Positions 1-6,872 of a stretch of 15,774 nt of DNA are shown in pieces. This stretch comes from JAXHUM01 sp034189325 (lineage in GTDB: Bacteria; Desulfobacterota; DSM-4660; Desulfatiglandales; Desulfatiglandaceae). Position numbers and translations under genes: made by a program. Each line of letters opens with the position of its first letter. Position 1 is the stretch's first letter. The stretch covers positions 1 to 15,774 of the forward strand of contig JAXHUM010000118.1 in NCBI GenBank assembly GCA_034189325.1, in the 5' to 3' direction. Under the pieces are notes generated by a model. It saw nothing but the letters and a program-made list of their open reading frames with translations. It was not told where the DNA came from and did not search any database.

Positions 1-5
1 AAAAA

Positions 6-107
6 TCAGAAAGGGGAAATCTCCGAGTAGGCCGGGTCCACATAAAGAAAATTATTAGACACCGGAAGTTGAGAATCCGTATAGTCGATATGATACTCCG
101 GAGTCAT
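6..107 (-). CDS. possible 33-residue peptide or 5' part of a gene
   Basis: This short ATG frame has a protein-like composition (it begins MTPEYHIDYT and ends AYSEISPF) and closes with TGA five bases before the window edge. It is in the same frame as the broken gene just upstream, 27 bases past that gene's TAA. I see no good ribosome binding site before the ATG. It may be a chance frame, a small gene, or part of something that continues outside the window. No family is recognised. Confidence 0.2.
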   Translation of the reverse strand: MTPEYHIDYTDSQLPVSNNFLYVDPAYSEISPF

Positions 108-134
108 TGGTGGTGAATTCGCTTTGGGTGGCCA

Positions 135-418
135 TTAGAGCGATCTAAACAATCTCAAGGCCTCTGAGACGGATTTGTTATGTGCCCTTTCCGTGTCATA
201 GAACTTTTCTCGCACTTCCCGAAACATGAACCACACGTCAAAACGCTTTTTTCTGTCAGCATCTCTATATTGTTCTATAATTTTCTGAGAGGCCTGGTTC
301 CTCATCTCATAAGAATGTTCATTAGCGGTACGGCAAATATCAACAATGACGGTATCCTCATTTTCAATTCTTCAGGCGCGATTTCTTGAATCCTTCTTTC
401 ACCGAATTTCTCTGGGAA
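135..418 (-). pseudogene. small charged protein, frame broken at an A-run (start unresolved)
   Basis: From 371 to the TAA at 137-135 the minus strand is open for 78 codons of strongly protein-like, charged sequence (for example REVREKFYDTERAHNKSVSE), but the only ATG is internal (305), giving 56 residues. Upstream, the neighbouring frame (418-362) reads FGERRIQEIAPEELK, and one extra A in the AAAA run at 361-364 would join the two as EELK-NEDTVIV. The joined product would be about 94 residues. No ATG, GTG or TTG opens the upstream part sensibly, so the start is unknown. It follows the TIGR04076 gene with overlap and is probably co-transcribed with it. I do not recognise the family. One-base sequencing error, genuine decay or frameshifting are all possible; that the stretch is or was coding is more secure than its exact limits. 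Confidence 0.5.
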
Positions 419-830
419 CTACCTGTACCTTAAGCATAACTTCGCCGTATCCCATACATTCAACATCCACATCCGGGCACCTTAGATATCTCATGAAGTG
501 AAAGTCATTCGGTTCATGACCTTCACTCAATCTTTCGTTGATCAGGGCGACGGGGATTGTCAATTGAGAGATGAGATAGACGCACATCTTCTTTGGGCAG
601 AGTTTTGTGATAAAATTGCCGTCGACGTCCATGACAATTTTTTGACCAACCTCATGACCGGAATTGCAGTGTCTGGAATTGACGACTTCCGCCTCAATGG
701 AATAGAGGGGTGCGACTTTGGCGATCCTCTTTAAATGCCTGATCCTGTGCCCTCCTTCCTGTAATTTATCCAGATCCGAATCAGAGTAACCCACTCGTTC
801 TCCGTAATGTCTGATGATTTTATCTGTCAT
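399..830 (-). CDS. TIGR04076 family protein
   Basis: The 143-residue product matches my memory of the TIGR04076 family, whose biochemical role is unknown. The core begins near residue 44 (SIEAEVV) and carries the expected landmarks in order: HCNSGHEVGQ, CPKKMC, an ERLSEGHEPN segment and the C-terminal CPDVDVECMGYGEV. Six cysteines in these motifs suggest metal or redox chemistry, but that is inference. The N-terminal 40 residues (GYSDSDLDKL...) form a helical extension also seen in longer family members. The start is supported by GGAGGAG ending seven bases before the ATG. It is the fourth in a run of small Cys-rich minus-strand genes, and a further coding-like frame overlaps its stop. Confidence 0.85.
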   Translation of the reverse strand: MTDKIIRHYGERVGYSDSDLDKLQEGGHRIRHLKRIAKVAPLYSIEAEVVNSRHCNSGHEVGQKIVMDVDGNFITKLCPKKMCVYLISQLTIPVALINERLSEGHEPNDFHFMRYLRCPDVDVECMGYGEVMLKVQVVPREIR

Positions 831-906
831 AGCAGCTCTCCTCCAAAATATGGCCGTGTTTCACTCAAAATCGGGCCGACATTGAAATCTTGGCTGTCTC
901 TTACCC

Positions 907-1085
907 TTACCTGTGCGGTAAGCATTCGGTCTCTTTACAGGTAGCCTCTCGGCAGCCTTTACATCCCGGTTGAGCCAAATATACCAGGATCTCTTTGAGC
1001 TCCGGCTGATTCTTGAACTCAGGTAGAGAGGGTGAAAACCGATCTGCACAAACGTCGAAATTGTCGGGCAGCTTTTTGGGCTCAT
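907..1085 (-). pseudogene. small four-cysteine-cluster protein with a -1 frame break after codon 4
   Basis: The ATG at 1085 has an appropriately spaced ribosome binding site (GGAAGG), but the frame it opens is a basic, unlikely 74-residue product. In the -1 frame the same DNA encodes a much more convincing peptide that begins KKLPDNFDVCADRFSPSLPE and ends with the cluster GCKGCREATCKETECLPHR before TAA at 909-907. One extra A in the five-A run at about 1074-1078 gives a clean 58-residue protein of the form MSPKKLPDNF. The junction reads C CCA AAA in the starting frame, which fits the X XXY YYZ pattern of -1 slippery sites. The CxxCx4Cx4C spacing suggests an Fe-S or zinc site. The family is not recognised. 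Sequencing error or a recent deletion is the simplest explanation; programmed frameshifting is possible. Confidence 0.5.
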
Positions 1086-1187
1086 TGCTAGGCCTTCCAG
1101 TCTATTCTTTGCTATAAACAGATCACTTGCCCAACTCAGTCCTCAGGATGGAAGGTCTTAATAGTATTTTGTCAAATCCATTATTTA

Positions 1188-1988
1188 TCAACCGTGCGTC
1201 AAAACGACTTTTTCAAACATTCTTACAAGACCGGTTCCAAGAGTATAGAGAGATTCGATGTTGAGATTCTCTTCAGCGGTGGAATCAAAAAAAAGATTCA
1301 GGTCTGATTCCAGGCCATCCTCCGGTTTCCAATAACAGATCAGCATCGGGACCAACGGCAGAGGATGCAGCACAAGGGAAATATCAGACTGATAATGATT
1401 CTCCACCTGTTTGCCGCTGAAAACCTGAATCATGTATTGGAAGAGATCCGTATGGGTGTCGGCGATTTTCTTGAGGGGCTTTTCACATTGATGGTTGAAG
1501 AAGCGGCCCCACGTCTTTCCCCCTTCCAGTTCCCTGAAGGGTATCCATTTCCCTGACACAGGAAGCCCGGCGCCCCCGATGATATAGTTCAAGACCGGTA
1601 TGGTAACCCAAGGATGGATATGAATTTCCGACGAGAAGTTCCCCTTTGAATCAACACTGAAGTCCTTGCCGAGGACCTTGATAGTCAGTTTATTGTCATG
1701 ATATTGGGCCCCCAGCCTGCGGGCTGCCTCAGCGAGGTCAATGTCGGCCAGCTTTTTTATCAGTTTTTCAGCAAATTCTTCGCGGTCCGGATTCATCGGC
1801 ACCCGGTTTGAGGATGTCTCTCCATACTCTGCAATAACCTCCTCACTCAAGTGGGGACACTCGTTGAGCTGTCTTTTCCCCAGAAAGACCGAACCGGCAA
1901 ATGCAAGACATGTTTTTTCGTTGCATTTGCGGCAATTTGATTTATCGAGCAATGTAAATATTTCCATAGCATTCTTAAATTGGGCCAT
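1188..1988 (-). CDS. Fe-S (CxxCx4C...C) plus DUF3786 domain protein
   Basis: The product is 266 residues from the chosen start. Residues 19-44 hold CRKC, TCLAFA and ECPHL (Cys 19, 22, 27, 44), the motif of the PF04060-type 4Fe-4S domain found in RnfB and the corrinoid iron-sulfur protein. The rest resembles DUF3786, including WVTIPVLNYI, a KTWGRFF segment and LHPLPLVPMLICYW followed by LFFDSTAEENL. The function is unknown; in anaerobes such proteins are commonly annotated as Fe-S proteins near one-carbon/corrinoid genes (family knowledge, from memory). The frame extends to an ATG at 2102, but that would overlap the upstream gene by 94 bases. The ATG at 1988 has AAGGAG nine bases upstream and lies 20 bases after the previous stop, so I chose it. 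It is probably in one operon with the seven-cysteine gene upstream. Confidence 0.85.
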   Translation of the reverse strand: MAQFKNAMEIFTLLDKSNCRKCNEKTCLAFAGSVFLGKRQLNECPHLSEEVIAEYGETSSNRVPMNPDREEFAEKLIKKLADIDLAEAARRLGAQYHDNKLTIKVLGKDFSVDSKGNFSSEIHIHPWVTIPVLNYIIGGAGLPVSGKWIPFRELEGGKTWGRFFNHQCEKPLKKIADTHTDLFQYMIQVFSGKQVENHYQSDISLVLHPLPLVPMLICYWKPEDGLESDLNLFFDSTAEENLNIESLYTLGTGLVRMFEKVVLTHG

Positions 1989-2008
1989 CCAGTAATTCTC
2001 CTTATCCG

Positions 2009-2503
2009 TTACTCCTTTGCCGATGGAGCATGTCTTTTGATACATTTCATGCCGCGTTTTTCCATATTCCAATAGAAACAATTCTTGGGCCATGTCCGGC
2101 ATATTTCCATATATTTACCTGAAATTTGCGAGACGACCAATGGTTTTCCCTTATGCTGAGACAGTACGCCCACAGCCTCTTCTTTTGAAGCGTATTCTGC
2201 TTTGCCCACTTGAACCATGGCGTCGGCCAACTCCTCCAGGAATACGGCACAGGAAGGTGGAGCCTCAGGAAACTCACACTGGCACAGACGCTGACCAATT
2301 GCGCACCTGTCGGCCGTTCTGATATATTTTGACGCCTTTTTTTCATCCACAGCCAGCGGTGCCAGTTCCTCAATGTTCTTTGCGAAGATTTTCGCCAATT
2401 TCGTTTCCGGCACCAGTTTTTCAATGGCCTGCATCTCTTCAAATGCCAGCCTGACTGCCTTGGCTGCTTCACCTGATTTGTATTGGTCGATTGTCGCCAT
2501 CAT
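2009..2503 (-). CDS. seven-cysteine protein of unknown function
   Basis: The product is 164 residues, or 163 if the second ATG (2500) is used; AAGGAG sits 3 bases before the first and 6 before the second, which favours the second. Cysteines at 67, 74, 76 and 85 (RCAIGQRLCQC...SC) and at 135, 142 and 154 (CRTWPKNCFYWNMEKRGMKC) form two groups suited to metal or Fe-S binding. The first 60 residues look helical. There is no signal peptide or membrane segment. It lies 20 bases upstream of the Fe-S/DUF3786 gene, so the two are likely co-expressed and may act together. I do not recognise the family and give no enzymatic role. Confidence 0.75.
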   Translation of the reverse strand: MMATIDQYKSGEAAKAVRLAFEEMQAIEKLVPETKLAKIFAKNIEELAPLAVDEKKASKYIRTADRCAIGQRLCQCEFPEAPPSCAVFLEELADAMVQVGKAEYASKEEAVGVLSQHKGKPLVVSQISGKYMEICRTWPKNCFYWNMEKRGMKCIKRHAPSAKE

Positions 2504-2553
2504 ACTCTCCTTTTTTTCAGGGTTATTTCTCGTGGCGCACTTCTACGATCTGT

Positions 2554-2559
2554 ATTATA
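2554..2559 (-). promoter_or_regulatory. possible -10 box for the seven-cysteine/DUF3786 operon
   Basis: A perfect TATAAT on the minus strand lies about 50 bases upstream of the ATG at 2503. No convincing -35 hexamer sits 16-18 bases further upstream, so this is weak evidence. It lies just outside the foldback repeat. Confidence 0.25.
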
Positions 2560-2625
2560 AAATCTCTCACTAAGTTTCTGATGCATGATCCGGATATGAC
2601 AACCTGTTGTTCTTTCAGCATCTAT

Positions 2626-2922
2626 GTATTCTGTAAGATCTCAAAGAGTTGGGGTAAAATAGTTGAGATAAGGCGGCGGCAGTATCTTTTTAGAAGTCCG
2701 CATAATGATAAGTCATTCCAGGCTGACGGCAGCAATCTACGCAATTTGTGATGAGGGTCGTCGAACAGTGCGACTCCCGGGCGAATGTTGCCTTCTCTGC
2801 CTTTTCCGTTGCTTGGAATGGAGGCTTGACGCGTATAATCACATTTTATGTGGGTGATGCGGATTTCTAAAAAGACACCACCGCGCCTCCCCCGTCCCGG
2901 ATTTTGAGGTCTTATTGTATTC
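2626..2922. repeat. nested imperfect palindrome, foldback or MITE-like element
   Basis: Three nested inverted-repeat pairs share one centre region. The outer arms are 2626-2645 (GTATTCTGTAAGATCTCAAA) and 2903-2922, with 15 of 20 positions complementary. The middle arms are 2686-2703 (CTTTTTAGAAGTCCGCAT) and 2857-2874, with 17 of 18 complementary and diverged complementarity running outward from them. The inner arms are 2714-2723 (CATTCCAGGC) and 2811-2820, with 9 of 10. A small perfect hairpin CACAT-TTT-ATGTG lies inside the right half. No transposase is encoded. Minus-strand frames across the element are open by chance-like stretches without starts. The structure suggests a non-autonomous mobile or dispersed repeat in the longest gene gap; copy number cannot be seen from here. 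Confidence 0.65.
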
Positions 2923-3211
2923 TTCTCTAACTTCCTGAAAAATCATGTTTTGCAATTTGTGGAAATGTTCATTGCCTGTATGGAAAAGAAATAGATCGTT
3001 TGTTTAAGGTGCAGCACAAGTACAAATAGATGTTAATGCTTAAAATGTCTTGTTTTTATGGATGTCCCGATCACAGCACAGATAGTGTGGCTTTTGATAA
3101 GCGCTGCTATTCAGACCAGTTCATCATGCCTCTGAAAACGGTTCATGAGCTACCGGTTTGTTTCCCCCCAGGGCTTGTCTATGTCTTTAATCTATTTCAA
3201 AGATAAATAAA
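2923..3211. other. intergenic, no gene recognised
   Basis: Between the foldback repeat and the terminator-like hairpin I find no supported gene. A minus-strand frame open from 3003 to 2839 (it includes FQEVREEYNKTSKSGTGEAR) has a protein-like look but no useful start, and it runs into the repeat. The sequence is AT-richer than the surrounding genes. Confidence 0.5.
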
Positions 3212-3227
3212 TCCCCCATTTGGGGGG
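3206..3227 (-). terminator. terminator-like hairpin downstream of the Fe-S/LuxR regulator
   Basis: On the minus strand CCCCC-AAAT-GGGGG (3226-3213) forms a five-pair GC stem with a four-base loop, followed by a T-rich run (ATTTATTTA). It lies 33 bases past the stop of the regulator gene at 3260, as expected for a rho-independent terminator. The stem is short, so efficiency is uncertain. Confidence 0.6.
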
Positions 3228-3259
3228 CTTGAAGCGCTTTTTTGTGGTTTTTGGGTGGG

Positions 3260-4153
3260 TCAGATCAGATTCTGGCGGGTCGCCCAGACCGCAGCCTGGG
3301 TCCTGTCGTTAACTCCAACCTTATTAAAAATATGGATTACATGACTTTTTACAGTATGTGGACTGATTTCAAGATGTCTGGAGATTTCTGTGTTTGTATT
3401 CCCTTGCGCAATCAGGCGGAGAACCTCCAGTTCTCGACTGGTCAGTGGCGAGGGTAGAGATGAGATTGCCTCATCTTTCATAGGCTTGTTGTCTTTTGAG
3501 AGGTCAGAAACCGACTTTTCTTGACCTCCAAAGGATTGAGTCTCGGGTATCAGGTTATGATTGGCCTTTTTAGTGTTGATGTCAATGGTGACTGTTGAAC
3601 GAAGATTCCCTTTGCTATCGTAAACAGGGTAAACAGCCTCTTCGGCCATAGGAGATCCCAGATGGGGACATTGTGCCGGAATCGCCTCCTGAAGGCTGAG
3701 ACAAGCGGCAAAGGCCATGCAGGTTGGAAAGCCGCATTCGCGGCAGTTGGTTTGGGGCAGGAGTTTTAAAATATCAAGTACGGACACTCTTCTAAACAGT
3801 TTGTGGTTCGGAGAAATGTCATCCATGCACGAGTAGATATCGTTTAAAAATACAAGGAGCCGATCAAGAAGCAACTCCGCTTGCCGGCGATCATAGAGCG
3901 GTGTTACTATCCCATGTTCAGGATAAAGCACACAGCGATACTCATCATACATAAACCTGATCATCTGAGGGTTATCATACAATTCCGATCGTGCGGCAAC
4001 AGCGTTGACGTAAGGGAATAAAGCCGATACGTTCGCGTCAAACTTAAAAGATGCTATCAAAGAACCTTGAGAAGTCGCTCCAGGTTTAGCCACCGCCCCT
4101 CCAGAGCATAATGTCATGGCATAGTACCCTAACCTGATCTCCGTGGTATTCAT
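3260..4153 (-). CDS. Fe-S-motif LuxR-type transcriptional regulator
   Basis: The 297-residue product has an unassigned N-terminal domain (about 1-130), a four-cysteine 4Fe-4S-type motif (NCRECGFPTCMAFA with Cys 137, 140, 145 and QCPHL Cys 162), a polar linker (about 175-232) and a C-terminal LuxR/GerE helix-turn-helix (about 234-295: LTSRELEVLRLIAQG, then ISPHTVKSHVIHIFNKV). The DNA-binding half is a textbook match. The cysteine motif is the same type as in the downstream DUF3786 protein. By inference, cluster state or occupancy could control DNA binding. There is no receiver domain or autoinducer-binding domain of the usual kind. The start is supported by GGAG eight bases upstream. It has its own promoter region with two inverted repeats and a downstream hairpin, so it is probably monocistronic and may autoregulate. 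Confidence 0.9.
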   Translation of the reverse strand: MNTTEIRLGYYAMTLCSGGAVAKPGATSQGSLIASFKFDANVSALFPYVNAVAARSELYDNPQMIRFMYDEYRCVLYPEHGIVTPLYDRRQAELLLDRLLVFLNDIYSCMDDISPNHKLFRRVSVLDILKLLPQTNCRECGFPTCMAFAACLSLQEAIPAQCPHLGSPMAEEAVYPVYDSKGNLRSTVTIDINTKKANHNLIPETQSFGGQEKSVSDLSKDNKPMKDEAISSLPSPLTSRELEVLRLIAQGNTNTEISRHLEISPHTVKSHVIHIFNKVGVNDRTQAAVWATRQNLI

Positions 4154-4164
4154 AGGACGAACTC

Positions 4165-4188
4165 CATAGATGAATTGAATAATCTATG
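4165..4188. promoter_or_regulatory. perfect inverted repeat at the regulator's ribosome binding site
   Basis: CATAGAT - 10 bases - ATCTATG is a perfect 7-10-7 inverted repeat that ends 12 bases before the start codon of the Fe-S/LuxR gene and touches its GGAG ribosome binding site. It could be an operator or an mRNA hairpin that masks the binding site. Confidence 0.4.
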
Positions 4189-4228
4189 CTTGTAGTGCCA
4201 GTCTTGTATTATCGAACCTTTCGAATAT

Positions 4229-4258
4229 AGATTAAAACAGAAGTATCTGTTGCGTCAA
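4229..4258 (-). promoter_or_regulatory. candidate sigma-70 promoter with an operator in the spacer
   Basis: On the minus strand TTGACG (4258-4253) and TAATCT (4234-4229) are 18 bases apart, about 75 bases upstream of the Fe-S/LuxR start. The spacer contains the perfect inverted repeat AACAGA-AGTA-TCTGTT (4236-4251, plus-strand reading). A repeat filling the spacer is a natural place for a dimeric regulator, possibly the LuxR-type product itself. Confidence 0.45.
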
Positions 4259-4327
4259 TCCTGGATGTCAGAGAAAAGAAATTTAACGTCAAATAGATTC
4301 CTTACATAAAGCCCATTTGTCACTCAG

Positions 4328-5230
4328 TCAATTGAGAGGATCCAGGCCTATGCGGGCCGTGTGGGCCGCAATAGCATCCACAAGATTATCCCAAAGCCGG
4401 GGATACGAAAGCCCGTGGCCAAGACCTTCCACAATGTGGAGTCCGGCCCCTTCAATGGCGTCTGCCGTGGCGACTCCATGCTCCATGAGAGCAACAGGAT
4501 CTTGGGCACCATGTATCACAAGGGTGGGGATCCGGATCTTGTTCAACGCCTGTTTCCGACTTCCGGAGGCCACGATTGCGGCAAACTGTCGGGCAAAACC
4601 CTCCAGATACAGGTCTCGATCAAATGCATATTCTGAGATCTCCCTCTCGAGGGCCTCATCAAATTTATCCGATCCACCGGCAAAAACACGAAACACATTT
4701 ATCCTGTGCCTGATGTTGGCATCACGTTCCAGCGGCGGACTGGCAAACAATACCTCCAAGGCCTCTGGAGTGGAGTCGGGCAGAGAGGCTTCCCCTGTGC
4801 CGGACCCCATTGAGACAAGACTCAGCATCCTGTCAGGGTATTCAATAGCCATGGTTTGAGCGATCATGCCGCCCATGGAAAAACCGCACACATGGGCGGT
4901 TTTCAATCCAATGGCATCCATCAGACCAATGGCGTCTGCAGCCATGTCCGAGAGGTTATAGGGCGCCTCCACGGATCTTCCCTGGTTCCGTGCGGCCAGG
5001 CATTTCATTACATTGGGAACTCCGGCATGGTCCATCTTTGCGGAGAGACCTGTATCCCGGTTGTCAAAACGAACGACAAAATGTCCATGGTCGGCCAGTT
5101 TTCGGCAGAACGCATCGGGCCAGGCGATCATCTGTGTGCCGAGCCCCATGATGAGAACAAGGGGTCTGCCTGTCCCGGTTCCAAATGTGTCATATTCGAT
5201 TTCGATTCCATTAGCTTGGACCTGAGTCAT
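4328..5230 (-). CDS. alpha/beta-fold hydrolase
   Basis: The 300-residue product is a complete alpha/beta hydrolase of ordinary length. The nucleophile elbow is CGFSMGGM (Ser118), the acid is Asp244 in HGAQDPV and the base is His272 in GLGHGL. The oxyanion-hole region is IMGLGTQMIAW (about 27-37), and a lid region lies at about 140-215. There is no signal peptide, so it should be cytoplasmic. The RFDNRDTGLSAK segment is typical of the 3-oxoadipate enol-lactonase/esterase-like group, but the substrate cannot be assigned. The ATG at 5230 has AAGGAG seven bases upstream and overlaps the end of the zinc-ribbon gene by 20 bases, so the two are probably translationally coupled. Confidence 0.92.
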   Translation of the reverse strand: MTQVQANGIEIEYDTFGTGTGRPLVLIMGLGTQMIAWPDAFCRKLADHGHFVVRFDNRDTGLSAKMDHAGVPNVMKCLAARNQGRSVEAPYNLSDMAADAIGLMDAIGLKTAHVCGFSMGGMIAQTMAIEYPDRMLSLVSMGSGTGEASLPDSTPEALEVLFASPPLERDANIRHRINVFRVFAGGSDKFDEALEREISEYAFDRDLYLEGFARQFAAIVASGSRKQALNKIRIPTLVIHGAQDPVALMEHGVATADAIEGAGLHIVEGLGHGLSYPRLWDNLVDAIAAHTARIGLDPLN

Positions 5231-5465
5231 CGTGAAGCTCCTTTTTCAACTTGGGAAATTTAACATGATGTCGATTGGGACGATCACGGTGCCAATTCTT
5301 CATGAGAGGATAAAGATGAGATTGTATCTCTGGAGATAGTTTCGAGATATCCACATCCGGGACACCGATGATCAGATCAATATAGCAGTCATCGCAAACC
5401 TTCCTGTCCTTGAAGGTATAGGCCATATCGCCTTTAAGCCGGCCGCCGCATTTTTCGCATTTCAT
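5211..5465 (-). CDS. small zinc-ribbon protein
   Basis: The 84-residue product begins with CEKC (Cys 3 and 6) and then CDDC (Cys 24 and 27), a two-knuckle zinc-ribbon arrangement. After a hydrophobic segment (YIDLIIGVPDVDI) the C-terminal half is rich in His, Lys and Arg (HRDRPNRHHVKF). AAAAGGAG eight bases before the ATG supports the start. Its last codons overlap the start of the hydrolase gene, so the two are co-expressed. The role is unknown; zinc-dependent binding to nucleic acid or protein is possible but not shown. Confidence 0.75.
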   Translation of the reverse strand: MKCEKCGGRLKGDMAYTFKDRKVCDDCYIDLIIGVPDVDISKLSPEIQSHLYPLMKNWHRDRPNRHHVKFPKLKKELHDDSGPS

Positions 5466-5527
5466 AGAATGAACTCCTTTTCATAAATAATATTTCTGAG
5501 GATGAATGAAATAGGTGTTTTTCAATC

Positions 5528-5713
5528 TCAGCATAAATCGTCGGAGATTATTTTCGTCATAATCATGCGAGCTTCCGGTTGGATTTTACAGAGCATTTTA
5601 GAGCAAAACTCTCTTATTACTCCGTCATCGAGAGATCTTTTGCATTTGTCATGCTTCATGTTTTCGCCAATAACCTCCAAGGGCCTTTCATGTTTTTCAG
5701 CACGCGATCTCAA
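5528..5713 (-). CDS. possible 61-residue protein starting at TTG
   Basis: The frame starts at a TTG that overlaps the last 17 bases of the M24 peptidase gene, with GAGGGAG four bases upstream. An internal ATG at 5659 would give 43 residues. The sequence has a credible mix of residues and several cysteines (DKCKRS, EFCSKMLCKI and a terminal Cys). It fills much of the gap between the peptidase and zinc-ribbon genes. No family is recognised; the rare start codon and short length keep confidence low. Confidence 0.35.
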   Translation of the reverse strand: MRSRAEKHERPLEVIGENMKHDKCKRSLDDGVIREFCSKMLCKIQPEARMIMTKIISDDLC

Positions 5714-6872
5714 TAAGCTCCCTCGCGCTTTTTGTCAATATCTCATTTTTCTGCTTTCCAATAAGGATCATGTCTTCCAGTTTTACAACGCCAACCTCTT
5801 TTCTATACAGGTGCATTTCAAGGGCGACTACATAATCTTCTTTGACGGTTGAATGCTCATATCTTGAAATTATTGGAGGTTCAGTGCATTCCAGTCCGAT
5901 GCCATGGCCGATCATGTGGCTTTTATTGCCATTGCCAAAGTTTAAAAAGGCGTCGGTCACGTTTTCTTCTTCTGCCTTGTCCATGGCCATTTGATAGATC
6001 TCACGGCATTCCATGCCCGGTCTTATTTTGACTATGAGATGATCAGCAATCTCCTTAAGACTGTTATACATGGATTTTGTTTCGTCATCAGCCTGGCCCA
6101 GTATATAGGTCCTTGTCTGATCGGCATGATATCCTTTGACCAGTGTCACGATATCTACAACAATGAGATCTCCCTTTGAAATGATTTTTGTGGATGGGCC
6201 GACAGGGACTGCCGGACTCAATCCCACACCTGTCACGCTGTATACAACACCGCTGAACTTCGAAAGGTTTGAGCCGGAACCCACGGGACCCCTGCTCATA
6301 GTGAAATCGGGATGTCTCATGAAAAATGTTCCTTCATGGCCAGCCAGTCTATGGGCATTCTCGACGGCAGCAGCCAGTTCAAGCTCGGTTATCCCCTCCC
6401 TTAAGGTAGCCAGAACAGCATTATGACCTTCATGCATCACGTTGCAGGCCTCCTTAAGCCTGCTTATTTCTGAAGGTTCTTTTGTTTTCCTCTGCTCAAG
6501 GACAAGAGGAGAAAGGTCAACGAATTCATAGCCCGAAAACACCTTCTTAAGATTTCTAAACTCTAGGACCGGAATCACATCCAGTTCAGTGGCAATCGCT
6601 CTCTCCTGCAAATTCGATGATAGGTGCTGGAAAATATTTTCAAGACTCCGTTCTTTTCTAATCTTTTCCTTATTAATGAATGCATCGTTCCAGACAAAAT
6701 CAAACCCGCTCCTAACAAATAGATAGTAGTCATCATGCAGAACAACGAGGTAGGAAGGTTGTGCCGTCCCAGTATAATAAAAAAGGTCTCTCGAATAGGA
6801 AATCAGGGCACAACCTATCTGTTTTTCTTTCAGTCTTTTCTGCAAGAGGTTAATTCTATCAAGTGGTCTCAT
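5697..6872 (-). CDS. M24 family metallopeptidase (Xaa-Pro aminopeptidase/prolidase-like)
   Basis: The 391-residue product has the two-domain layout of the family: a creatinase-like N-terminal domain (about 5-130) and a pita-bread catalytic domain (about 138-385). All five metal ligands can be placed: Asp240 (VVDIVTL), Asp251 (YHADQTRTY), His323 (IGHGIGLE), Glu352 (ALEMHLY) and Glu366 (KLEDMIL). The protein should therefore be an active two-metal peptidase or related hydrolase, cytoplasmic, cleaving X-Pro bonds; exact substrate is inferred from family only. Its start overlaps the upstream 104-residue gene by 14 bases, and GAGG six bases before the ATG supports it. The pair is translationally coupled. 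Some M24B members lack peptidase activity (creatinase-like), so the family call is firmer than the reaction. Confidence 0.93.
   Translation of the reverse strand: MRPLDRINLLQKRLKEKQIGCALISYSRDLFYYTGTAQPSYLVVLHDDYYLFVRSGFDFVWNDAFINKEKIRKERSLENIFQHLSSNLQERAIATELDVIPVLEFRNLKKVFSGYEFVDLSPLVLEQRKTKEPSEISRLKEACNVMHEGHNAVLATLREGITELELAAAVENAHRLAGHEGTFFMRHPDFTMSRGPVGSGSNLSKFSGVVYSVTGVGLSPAVPVGPSTKIISKGDLIVVDIVTLVKGYHADQTRTYILGQADDETKSMYNSLKEIADHLIVKIRPGMECREIYQMAMDKAEEENVTDAFLNFGNGNKSHMIGHGIGLECTEPPIISRYEHSTVKEDYVVALEMHLYRKEVGVVKLEDMILIGKQKNEILTKSARELIEIAC

Noticed and set aside
372..374. In-frame TGA after the TIGR04076 stop as a second selenocysteine codon
   Set aside because: There is no Cys-type motif around it, it follows another TGA by eight codons, and the better explanation is a frame break at the A-run at 361-364.
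1989..2102. Longer N terminus for the Fe-S/DUF3786 protein
   Set aside because: It would overlap the upstream gene by 94 bases, while the ATG at 1988 has a well-spaced AAGGAG.
2622..2942. Minus-strand frame open for about 107 codons across the foldback repeat
   Set aside because: It has no ATG, GTG or TTG in a useful place, overlaps other open frames, and sits inside a palindromic element, so it is better explained as a repeat than a gene.
4317..4859. 180-codon plus-strand open frame
   Set aside because: It is antisense to the alpha/beta hydrolase, which has a complete catalytic triad; the plus-strand product is rich in Ser, Arg and Pro, as shadows often are.
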